From: Tissierellia bacterium
GTDB lineage: Bacteria; Bacillota; Clostridia; Tissierellales; Tissierellaceae
Direction: 5' to 3'
DNA length: 5,103 nt
Assembly (NCBI GenBank): GCA_012521625.1
Contig: JAAYLY010000068.1
Location: 1-5,103, forward strand
Part shown: one piece after another, positions 1 through 5,103 of the stretch
Position numbering within the stretch: the first letter of the stretch is position 1
Layout of the letters: each line of letters starts with the position of its first letter
Position numbers and translations under genes: made by a program
Notes under the pieces: model-generated
What the model was told of the DNA's origin: nothing
Seen by the model: the letters and a program-made list of their open reading frames with translations, nothing else
Databases searched by the model: none

Positions 1-590
1 AAGTCTACATTTTCATTTGGAAGGTACCTACCTTCACCCATAGGAATGAGGGATTCCAGTACTGCTGGCCTATATAAAACTACCCTACCTAAGACTTGGC
101 TACCTTCTTCTAAATCCTGGATTATATAGCCATCTTTACTTATGGTTATGTCCCCATCTCCCCAGTTCTCAGGTATTATTTCATAATCTATACTAAGATA
201 ATAGCCATCATCGTCCACTACGCTCCCATCTGGGTTTAGGTGGAAGGCTCCATTTCTAGTTAAAAATAGGTTTCCATCCTCATCGTATACGCCAAAAAAG
301 CCATCTCCCTCTATGGCCATATGGAATTGGCCTGGTGATTCTATAAAGCTTCCCTGTTGATAATTGATACTTACTACAGTCTTAGTCCCCATATTTATAC
401 TGGCATTATCCACATTATCCGATAAAATTACATCATTTTCATGGATTCGATTGGTCAGCAGCTCTTGAAAGCTTACATCCTTCCTCTTATATCCATTAGT
501 ATAGACGTTGGCCATATTGTCCGATAGGGCATCCATCTTCCTCTGAACAGCCTTTAAACCTGTCTTACCCATATTTAATATAGTATTCAT
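1..590 (-). CDS. flgG: Flagellar basal-body rod protein, FlgG-like (5' part, cut by window edge)
   Basis: The frame is open from the ATG at 590-588 to the window edge, giving 196 complete codons; the 3' end lies outside. The N-terminus (MNTILNMGKTGLKAVQRKMD) and the motif NMANVYTNGYKR at residues 25-36 are the rod/hook N-terminal domain, close to the family's N-I-A-N-x-x-T-x-G-Y-K. FQELL at 41-45 is FlgG-like. The core motif AIEGDGFFGV (92-101) and LTRNGAFHLNPDG (110-122) mark the FlgE/F/G central domain. Family members are about 250-270 residues, so roughly a quarter is missing. The protein should be exported through the FlhA/FlhB gate and assemble in the distal rod. It starts 10 bases after the preceding paralogue, so the two are almost certainly co-transcribed. 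Naming is less certain than the family: FlgG (FlhP-type) fits better than FlgF, but paralogues in this family are often cross-labelled. Confidence 0.9.
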   Translation of the reverse strand, partial: MNTILNMGKTGLKAVQRKMDALSDNMANVYTNGYKRKDVSFQELLTNRIHENDVILSDNVDNASINMGTKTVVSINYQQGSFIESPGQFHMAIEGDGFFGVYDEDGNLFLTRNGAFHLNPDGSVVDDDGYYLSIDYEIIPENWGDGDITISKDGYIIQDLEEGSQVLGRVVLYRPAVLESLIPMGEGRYLPNENVD

Positions 591-596
591 AAGCTA

Positions 597-602
597 CCAC
601 CT
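597..602 (-). promoter_or_regulatory. Ribosome binding site of the second rod gene, overlapping the upstream stop codon
   Basis: On the minus strand AGGTGG lies 6 bases before the ATG at 590. Its first two bases are the last two of the TAG stop (603-601) of the preceding gene. This supports the 590 start and suggests coupled translation of the two rod genes. Confidence 0.75.
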
Positions 603-1350
603 AGACCTTTCCTATTTCATTAACGGCTTTCCTTAAGGTTTCATCCGTACTATGGAGGATCTTCTGATTGGACTCAAACTCCCTAGAAATTTCAATTAAC
701 TTCACTATTTCATCCACCATTTTCACATTGGAAGATTCTAAATATCCCTGCCTGATTTCCCCATCTATGGCCACATAGTTATCTGATATAAAGATTGTAT
801 CTCCCATGCTTTCAAGGTTTTGATAGTCATCAAAATCTGCTATAAATAGCTTTATATCTTCACCGATTATATTTCCTTCATTATCTATGCTAAAGTTGGA
901 ATCATCAATAAAGATATAGGACAATTCTCCAAATCCATCTACCCCCATCACTGGATAGCCTTCCATAGTAGTCAGCATATGGTCTTCATTTATGGTAAAA
1001 TTACCATTTCTAGTAAAGGCTAGCCCACCATCTAGCTCTATGGCGAAGAAGCCTTCTCCTATGATTGCAAAGTCAGTAGTCCTGTCGGTCTGATTCAAGA
1101 ATCCCTGCTCAAAGTTTCTATAGACCTGATCTATCTGATTTCCAAAGGTAAAGTCCCCCAACTCCTGCCTACGGTCCAGGCTAACCCCTCCTGAATAGTT
1201 GACCATCTCATAGGATTCCAGGGTGCTCTGAACTATATTTTGAAACTTATATCCAGGGGTATTGGCATTGCTTATGTTGGCAGTGGTGTTTTCCAACTTC
1301 TTCTGAAGTACATTCATATTTCTATTGATGGTATCAAGAGTCCTAATCAT
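601..1350 (-). CDS. flgF: Flagellar basal-body rod protein, FlgF/FlgG family (FlhO-like)
   Basis: This is a 249-residue rod protein read from the ATG at 1350. The frame continues to a TTG at 1389, but the ATG has GGAGGG five bases upstream and gives the usual family N-terminus (MIRTLDTINRNMNVLQKKLENT). NISNANTPGYK at residues 25-35 is the conserved N-terminal rod motif. DFAIIGEGFFAIE (93-105) and AFTRNGNF (111-118) are the central FlgE/F/G signature. The C-terminus from about 202 (GYLESSNVKMVDEIVKLIEISREFESNQKIL) is the helix that packs against the N-terminal helix in the assembled rod. The length matches FlgF/FlgG (about 250-260 residues), with no room for the extra domain of hook protein. 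It lacks a Sec signal peptide, as expected for a substrate of the flagellar exporter. It is followed after 10 bases by a paralogue with the same motif register, the tandem-pair arrangement known as flhO-flhP in Bacillus. FlgF versus FlgG is not settled by sequence alone. Confidence 0.9.
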   Translation of the reverse strand: MIRTLDTINRNMNVLQKKLENTTANISNANTPGYKFQNIVQSTLESYEMVNYSGGVSLDRRQELGDFTFGNQIDQVYRNFEQGFLNQTDRTTDFAIIGEGFFAIELDGGLAFTRNGNFTINEDHMLTTMEGYPVMGVDGFGELSYIFIDDSNFSIDNEGNIIGEDIKLFIADFDDYQNLESMGDTIFISDNYVAIDGEIRQGYLESSNVKMVDEIVKLIEISREFESNQKILHSTDETLRKAVNEIGKV

Positions 1351-1536
1351 ACTTACCCTCCATTCAGTAAAATAGGCATCAAACTTCAATCCTAAAGTAA
1401 TTTTAAATTAATATTTTAAGTTAATATTTCTTCATCACTTTCTCATATTTAAGAATCTACTCAAGAATCAATTCCTAATTTGCAATGACCACCGAATAAT
1501 CCTATTCCCATTAATTAGGCATCCCTTACAAAATTT
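1351..1536 (-). other. Gap between the sigma factor and rod genes: AT-rich leader, no gene recognised
   Basis: These 186 bases hold no convincing gene. The part nearest the rod gene (about 1398-1430) is nearly pure A/T and repeats TTAATATTT at 1408-1416 and 1421-1429. AAGAATC occurs at 1451-1457 and again at 1463-1469, 12 bases apart. A weak vegetative-type promoter is possible on the minus strand (TTGATT at 1471-1466, 18 bases, TATGAG at 1447-1442), but each box matches only 4 of 6 consensus positions. I see no match to the motility sigma-factor consensus (TAAA, about 15 bases, GCCGATAT). I see no GC-rich hairpin followed by T residues, so read-through from the sigma factor gene is plausible. 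Confidence 0.45.
1356..1361 (-). promoter_or_regulatory. Ribosome binding site that fixes the start of the first rod gene
   Basis: GGAGGG on the minus strand, five bases before the ATG at 1350, is the best Shine-Dalgarno sequence in the area. It lies inside the longer reading frame that begins at TTG 1389, so it argues that translation starts at 1350 and that 1351-1389 is leader. Confidence 0.85.
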
Positions 1537-2250
1537 CTACATCTTTTTCTCCAATATCCCCCTTAACTTCATCAGGATCCTTCCATGGAGCTGGGATACC
1601 CTGGGGGTTGATATATCCAGTATATAGGCTATTTCCTTTAGGGATAGCTCTTCCACATAATATAGATTTAGTATCAGCTGCTCCCTTTCGTCTAAAAGCT
1701 CAATGGCCTCCTTCAGCATCTGCTTCCTTTCCTGCTTCAGATAGTAATCCTCTGGCGTATCCACATTTTCATCTTCTACCACATCTTTTAGGTATATTTC
1801 GCTGCCTTCCCTGGAGAAGATGGTAGTCTCTAAGGAGATATTAGACAGTAAATGGACTGTCTCATGGATATTAGATAGTTCCTTCTCATCTATGCCCATT
1901 TCCTTGCAGATCTCTTCTTCGTCAGGAGTCCTTAAATATTTATTCTCCAGCTGCTCCTTAACCTCATAATACTGATTAAGCTTATTTATCCTATCCCTAG
2001 AAACTGGGCCTGCCTTCCTCAACTCATCCAAGACTGCCCCCCTGATGCGCAGGCTGGCGTAGGATTCAAAGGGGACATTTTTACTCTTATCGTATTTTTT
2101 AATGGCATCCATCAAGCCGATGACCCCTATATTTATCATGTCGTCTAAATCATAGTTATAACCAATATCCATCTTAGAAACTAGACGCTTCACCAGAGGA
2201 AGATGCTTAATTATTAATTTTTCCTGTTCTTCTGAATAAGCATGAGCCAT
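1537..2250 (-). CDS. fliA: RNA polymerase sigma factor for flagellar operon, FliA/SigD (sigma-28) family
   Basis: A 237-residue sigma-70 family protein of the FliA/WhiG/SigD group. It binds core RNA polymerase and directs transcription of late flagellar, chemotaxis and often autolysin genes; in studied species it is held inactive by FlgM until the hook is complete. Region 2 spans about residues 10-80: DLDDMINIGVIGLMDAIKKYD (34-54) covers 2.1-2.2, and VPFESYASLRIRGAVLDELRK (59-79) is the 2.3-2.4 segment, with the RIRGA-LDELR signature typical of this group. Region 3 is about 85-125. Region 4 begins near LDEREQLIL (186), with the helix-turn-helix LSLKEIAYILDISTPRVSQLHGRILMKLR at about 203-231. 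The length is close to B. subtilis SigD (254). The ATG at 2250 has a strong GGGAGGAG site (2265-2258), seven bases away. In many Firmicutes flhF and flhG precede this gene; here the upstream neighbour is flhA, across a repeat-bearing gap. Confidence 0.95.
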   Translation of the reverse strand: MAHAYSEEQEKLIIKHLPLVKRLVSKMDIGYNYDLDDMINIGVIGLMDAIKKYDKSKNVPFESYASLRIRGAVLDELRKAGPVSRDRINKLNQYYEVKEQLENKYLRTPDEEEICKEMGIDEKELSNIHETVHLLSNISLETTIFSREGSEIYLKDVVEDENVDTPEDYYLKQERKQMLKEAIELLDEREQLILNLYYVEELSLKEIAYILDISTPRVSQLHGRILMKLRGILEKKM

Positions 2251-2257
2251 GGAGATA

Positions 2258-2265
2258 CTCCTCCC
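2258..2265 (-). promoter_or_regulatory. Ribosome binding site of the sigma factor, with a possible small hairpin
   Basis: GGGAGGAG on the minus strand sits seven bases before the ATG at 2250. The last four bases (GGAG, 2261-2258) can pair with CTCC (2254-2251) across a three-base loop, which would partly hide the site. The stem is only 4 bp, and alternative pairing registers leave part of the long site free, so any regulatory effect is speculative. Confidence 0.7.
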
Positions 2266-2283
2266 AATAAATCTATTAAGTCC

Positions 2284-2360
2284 ACTTAGTTAACTAGTAA
2301 CTTAACTATAGCAATCTAACTATAGTAAATTAACTATAGACTATAGTAACTTAACTCCAA
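2284..2360 (-). repeat. Degenerate 7/14-bp tandem repeat array upstream of the sigma factor gene
   Basis: Reading the plus strand in steps of seven from 2291 gives taactag, taactta, actatag, caatcta, actatag, taaatta, actatag, actatag, taactta. The exact heptamer ACTATAG occurs at 2305, 2319, 2333 and 2340, spaced 14, 14 and 7. It forms three copies of a 14-bp unit (TAACTTA-ACTATAG with changes only in the first half; 2298-2311, 2312-2325, 2326-2339), plus a single heptamer and a partial unit. TAGTTAACTA at 2288-2297 is a perfect palindrome at the sigma-factor end. The array ends about 20 bases upstream of the sigma factor's ribosome binding site. It does not code for anything I can recognise. 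It could be a simple satellite or a cluster of regulator or promoter boxes. Confidence 0.8.
2333..2360 (-). promoter_or_regulatory. Candidate weak vegetative promoter for the sigma factor gene, inside the repeat array
   Basis: On the minus strand TTGGAG (2360-2355) is followed after 16 bases by TATAGT (2338-2333), or TTTGGA after 17. TATAGT matches the -10 consensus TATAAT at 5 of 6 positions; the -35 matches only 3 of 6. The same TATAGT box recurs at 2345-2340, 2324-2319 and 2310-2305 because it is part of the repeat unit, so the actual start point cannot be chosen from sequence. A promoter here would let the sigma factor be expressed separately from flhBA. Confidence 0.3.
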
Positions 2361-2373
2361 AATTAACCCCATT

Positions 2374-2397
2374 TTATAAATACCTGATTATCTTCAT
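2374..2397 (-). pseudogene. Seven-codon frame with an FlhF-like start (possible flhF stub)
   Basis: About 38 bases after the flhA stop, on the same strand, an ATG (2397-2395) opens a frame reading MKIIRYL and then TAA (2376-2374). A weak GTGGG-type site lies just upstream (2406-2402). FlhF proteins of Gram-positive bacteria typically begin M-K-[IV]-[KR]-[KR]-[YF], and flhF commonly follows flhA directly, so this may be the surviving start of a deleted flhF. No continuation (GTPase motifs or the rest of the N-domain) is visible in any frame of the gap. Seven residues can match by chance, so this is a suggestion only. Confidence 0.25.
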
Positions 2398-2435
2398 AAA
2401 TCCCACTATAAAATCTATGGACTAAAATCGAATCC

Positions 2436-4511
2436 TTAAACCTTCTCCACCATACCCAAAACCTCTATCTCCACTTCATTGGGAACTTCCGCCAGGGACA
2501 GGACCGGTATATGGGGGAAGGTGAAGGAAATTAAGTTTCTAAAGGCAACCCTTATCTTAGGAGAAGCTAAGATTACAAAGGGAATTCCAACTAGCATTAA
2601 TTTTTCAGTAGCCTGCTTAATGTTGTCGAAAATTGCCGTAATCACATTAGGTTGCAAGGCTGGAATGGAGCCTTCTATGGACTTTTGTATATTGCTTCCT
2701 ATTAGCTCCTCCAAGTCGGGATGGATAGTTATAACACTTAGCTTTCCTTCTTCATTTAAGTAGGGCTTGACTATGGTCCTCCTAAGGGCTTGTCTCACAT
2801 GTTCCGTTAGGCTTTCCGTATCCTTGATCATGGTGCCATAGTCGGCTAGGGTTTCCAAGATGGTCACCAGATCGTTGATGGGTATATTTTCCCTAAGAAG
2901 GTTCTGCAAGACCTTCTGCACTTCCCCTAGGGTCATAATATCCGGTATAAGCTCATCGATTACCACATTATATTTATCCTTAATACCCTCCAGCAGTTGT
3001 TTAACCTCCTGCCTACCTAAAAGCTCATGGCTATACCGATTGATGATTTCCTTCAAGTGGGTAATCAAGACCACAACTGGGTCTACCACCGTATAGCCAG
3101 ATAGCTCAGCCTTCTCCTTATGGCTTTCATCTATCCACAAGGCGTCTAGGCCAAAGGCCGGCTCCTTTGCTGATATACCGTCGAATTCAAAGTCAGTACC
3201 CCCTGGCTCAATAACCATGTACTTATTTACATAGATCTGGCCACGGGCCACTTCATTCCCCTTAATCTTAATTACATATTCATTGGCATCCAGCTGTAGG
3301 TTATCTCTGATTCGGATGGGGTTTAGAATGATGCCCATCTCATTGGCACACTGCCTACGGACTGCCATTATATGGCTTATAAGGTTGTTGTCGCTACCCT
3401 CATCCGTTAAGCCGATGAGGCCGTATCCTATTTCTAAAGAGATAGGCTCAACCTGAAAGGAGATGATGCCCTCCTCCCTTTCAGGCTCCTTAGCCGGCTC
3501 CCTAACTGCCTCCATCTGCCTAAGGGCCCGCTCTTGTTCTACCTTTTCATTCTCCATCAGTAGGTAGGCGGCTACCCCAAGGATAATAGCTATTATCATA
3601 AAGGGTACCGTTGGAAAGCCTGGGGCCAGACCGATTATGGCCATTACGGCTGCAGATATGCCGATTACCTTGTAGGAGTTGAATAGCTCTCCACTTAAGG
3701 ACTCACCAAAGCTTAGGTCGTTTTCAGACCTGGTGATGATAATACCTGATGCTACGGATATCAATAGGGATGGAATCTGGCTTACTAAACCAGCCCCTAT
3801 GGTCAGCTTACCAAATACGTCTAGGGCCTCCATGGCGCTCATGCCTTCCCTAACGCTGAAAAGTAGGATACCCCCTAGGAAGTTGATTAGGGCTATCAGG
3901 ATACCAGCGATGGCGTCCCCTTTAACGAACTTACTGGCACCGTCCATGGAGCCGTAGAAGTTGGCCTCCCTTTGGAGGTCCAACCTCCTCTGCTTGGCTG
4001 TATCCTCATCTATTAGTCCTGAGTTTAAGTCCGCATCAATGGCCATCTGCTTACCCGGCATGGCATCCAGGGTAAACCTGGCTGTTACTTCAGATACCCT
4101 GCTGGCACCGTTGGTAACCACCACTATCTGAACTATGATTATGATTATGAATATAATTGCACCAACTATATAGTTATTACCAGTAACTATCTCACCAAAA
4201 GCCCTAATAACCCTACCTGCATTACCATGGCTTAGAATCAGCTTAGTGGCTGAGATATTTAAGGCCAGCCTAAACATGGTAGTAATTAGTAGCAGGGTGG
4301 GGAAGGTTGAAAATTCTAGGACGCTGTTGGTAAAGAGGGTCAGCATCAAGATGGTTACCGATAGGGCCATATTGAGTACTATTAAAAGGTCCAAAAATAA
4401 GCTGGGTATGGGTATGATGATTACACCTATTATCACCACAACGAAGAAGGCTGTGGCAATATCGCTATATTTATTTATATTGTCTAAGGCTTTCTTCAGT
4501 ATAGACTCCAT
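2436..4511 (-). CDS. flhA: Flagellar type III export gate protein FlhA
   Basis: A full-length 691-residue FlhA (family about 675-700). It forms the nonameric ring of the flagellar export gate in the inner membrane, couples proton flow to protein export, and uses its cytoplasmic domain to dock substrate-chaperone complexes. The N-terminal half (about 20-320) is the membrane domain with roughly eight hydrophobic segments, including 20-60, 113-133, 200-219, 238-260 and 283-318. RLALNISATKLILSHG (81-96) is the FHIPEP-family signature. The cytoplasmic loop has the conserved run FTLDAMPGKQMAIDADLNSG (146-165) and the stretch MDGASKFVKGDAIAG (189-203), whose acidic residues are implicated in proton use in the family. 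A charged linker (about 320-348) leads to the soluble domain (350-691), which ends in SFTFPHIPVLSLAEVP (662-677). The ATG at 4511 has AGGGG seven bases upstream, 12 bases after flhB, so the two are one transcription unit. Nothing looks truncated or frameshifted. Confidence 0.98.
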   Translation of the reverse strand: MESILKKALDNINKYSDIATAFFVVVIIGVIIIPIPSLFLDLLIVLNMALSVTILMLTLFTNSVLEFSTFPTLLLITTMFRLALNISATKLILSHGNAGRVIRAFGEIVTGNNYIVGAIIFIIIIIVQIVVVTNGASRVSEVTARFTLDAMPGKQMAIDADLNSGLIDEDTAKQRRLDLQREANFYGSMDGASKFVKGDAIAGILIALINFLGGILLFSVREGMSAMEALDVFGKLTIGAGLVSQIPSLLISVASGIIITRSENDLSFGESLSGELFNSYKVIGISAAVMAIIGLAPGFPTVPFMIIAIILGVAAYLLMENEKVEQERALRQMEAVREPAKEPEREEGIISFQVEPISLEIGYGLIGLTDEGSDNNLISHIMAVRRQCANEMGIILNPIRIRDNLQLDANEYVIKIKGNEVARGQIYVNKYMVIEPGGTDFEFDGISAKEPAFGLDALWIDESHKEKAELSGYTVVDPVVVLITHLKEIINRYSHELLGRQEVKQLLEGIKDKYNVVIDELIPDIMTLGEVQKVLQNLLRENIPINDLVTILETLADYGTMIKDTESLTEHVRQALRRTIVKPYLNEEGKLSVITIHPDLEELIGSNIQKSIEGSIPALQPNVITAIFDNIKQATEKLMLVGIPFVILASPKIRVAFRNLISFTFPHIPVLSLAEVPNEVEIEVLGMVEKV

Positions 4512-4518
4512 TGTGTAA

Positions 4519-4523
4519 CCCCT
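4519..4523 (-). promoter_or_regulatory. Ribosome binding site of flhA, directly after the flhB stop
   Basis: AGGGG on the minus strand begins immediately after the TAA of flhB (4526-4524) and lies seven bases before the ATG of flhA. The tight spacing supports the chosen flhA start and suggests translational coupling of flhB and flhA. Confidence 0.75.
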
Positions 4524-5103
4524 TTAAATCTTGTATTTCTTCCTCTCATTGATCTCATAGACTAAGGCTAAGACTTCAGCAACGGCCTTATAGAGCTTCT
4601 CAGGTATATATTCACCTATTTCCACTTCCTTATAAAGGGTCCTGGCCAAAGGCTTGTTTTCCAAAATAGGAATATTGTGTTCCTTGGCCGCTTCCTTGAT
4701 CTTTTCAGCTATATAATCGGCCCCCTTAGCCACCACCACCGGGGCCTCGTCCTCTCCAGCTTCATACCTGAGGGCAACCGCTATATGGGTTGGGTTGGTC
4801 ACCACAACCGTTGATGATGGAAGGTCTGCCATCATCCGGCTCATGGCCAGCTGACGCTGCCTCTGCTGCCTTTGGGATTTTATCTGAGGATCCCCCTCCA
4901 TCTCCTTGTACTCATCCTTAATCTCCTGGATGCTCATCTTCATATTCCTCTTATACTCCCACTTCTGTACAATATAATCCGTAATACCTAAGACTACCAT
5001 AAGGACTGCCACATCCATGGCCAAATCCTTAGTAAAGTCCAAGATGAAGAAGAATAGCTTTTCAGTACCTACATTACCACTGGCCACTATCTTTATGGCC
5101 GAG
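4524..5103 (-). CDS. flhB: Flagellar type III export switch protein FlhB (3' part, cut by window edge)
   Basis: The C-terminal 192 codons of FlhB. The frame is open through the edge (SAIKIVASGNV...), and the GTG at 5087 is an internal valine, not a start. FlhB sits beside FlhA in the export gate and switches the apparatus from rod/hook to filament substrates after self-cleavage. Counting from that valine, the last membrane segment is about 24-40 (MDVAVLMVVLGITDYIV). It is followed by a basic, helical linker (KWEYKRNMKMSIQEIKDEYK, then KSQRQQRQRQ). The cleavage motif NPTH is at 98-101 (about 4796-4785), within VVVTNPTHIAVALRY; cleavage in the family falls between N and P. The rest is the compact FlhB C-terminal domain, including YIPEKLYKAVAEVLALVYEIN near the end. 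FlhB is usually about 350-380 residues, so roughly the first half lies outside. Some clostridia carry a FliR-FlhB fusion; that cannot be judged here. Confidence 0.97.
   Translation of the reverse strand, partial: SAIKIVASGNVGTEKLFFFILDFTKDLAMDVAVLMVVLGITDYIVQKWEYKRNMKMSIQEIKDEYKEMEGDPQIKSQRQQRQRQLAMSRMMADLPSSTVVVTNPTHIAVALRYEAGEDEAPVVVAKGADYIAEKIKEAAKEHNIPILENKPLARTLYKEVEIGEYIPEKLYKAVAEVLALVYEINERKKYKI

Larger units (their letters stand above)
2251..2435 (-). other. Gap between flhA and the sigma factor, where flhF-flhG often lie
   Basis: This 185-base AT-rich stretch has no complete gene. From flhA onward it contains a TATAGT box (2410-2405), the MKIIRYL mini-frame, a short AAAAT/ATTTT inverted repeat around a GGGG-containing loop (about 2361-2377), the 7/14-bp repeat array, and the sigma factor's ribosome binding site. 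No GC-rich hairpin with a T run is present to end transcription from flhA. Confidence 0.7.

Noticed and set aside
1461..1511. A 16-codon frame (MGIGLFGGHCKLGIDS) on the minus strand after the sigma factor
   Set aside because: There is no ribosome binding site at a proper distance, no resemblance to anything known to me, and it is short enough to occur by chance.
1474..1519. Inverted repeat CCTAATT/AATTAGG as a terminator after the sigma factor gene
   Set aside because: The stem is 7 bp and AT-rich with a 32-base loop and no following T run, so it does not look like an intrinsic terminator.
2251..2435. Riboswitch (for example c-di-GMP type) or CRISPR-like array in the flhA-sigma gap
   Set aside because: No conserved c-di-GMP riboswitch core was seen, and the repeats are too short and unspaced to be CRISPR repeats.
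1608..4518. Several open frames of 70-95 codons on the plus strand, opposite the sigma factor and flhA genes (1608-1826, 2479-2763, 2860-3096, 3679-3957, 4246-4518)
   Set aside because: They lie fully antisense to conserved genes, have no recognisable domains, and their composition follows from the codons of the genes opposite.
4524..5087. GTG at 5087 as the start of a short FlhB-like protein
   Set aside because: The frame continues in the FlhB register to the window edge, and FlhB needs further membrane segments upstream; the GTG is an internal valine.

Overview
The window is a stretch of a flagellar biosynthesis cluster, with every recognisable gene on the minus strand. Read 5' to 3' on that strand (high to low coordinates) the order is flhB (3' part only) - flhA - fliA/sigD-type sigma factor - a FlgF/FlgG-family rod protein - a second FlgF/FlgG-family rod protein (5' part only, running off the low-coordinate edge). 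Strong Shine-Dalgarno sequences, AT-rich gaps, heavy use of AGG and ATA codons, and the export genes followed by the motility sigma factor and two tandem flgG-like genes all point to a low-GC Gram-positive bacterium of the Clostridia type. The genus cannot be told from this sequence.

Layout: 4524-5103 encodes the C-terminal half of FlhB with its NPTH autocleavage site. FlhA (2436-4511) follows after 12 bases. A 185-base gap (2251-2435) separates flhA from the sigma factor. It holds a 7-codon reading frame starting MKIIRYL and an AT-rich array of 7/14-bp tandem repeats carrying several TATAGT boxes. The sigma factor (1537-2250) is followed by a 186-base AT-rich gap (1351-1536). Next come the first rod gene (601-1350, start revised to an ATG with a good ribosome binding site) and, 10 bases later, the second rod gene (590 to the edge).

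How they work together: FlhB and FlhA are the switch and the export gate of the flagellar type III secretion apparatus. The sigma factor directs transcription of late flagellar genes. The two rod-family proteins are substrates of the exporter and build the axial rod under the hook. All are conserved motility machinery, so there is no novel system in the coding regions.

The most interesting point is what lies between flhA and fliA. In many Firmicutes this slot carries flhF and flhG, which control flagellar placement and number. Here it holds only a possible 7-codon flhF-like stub and the heptad repeat array next to the sigma factor gene.
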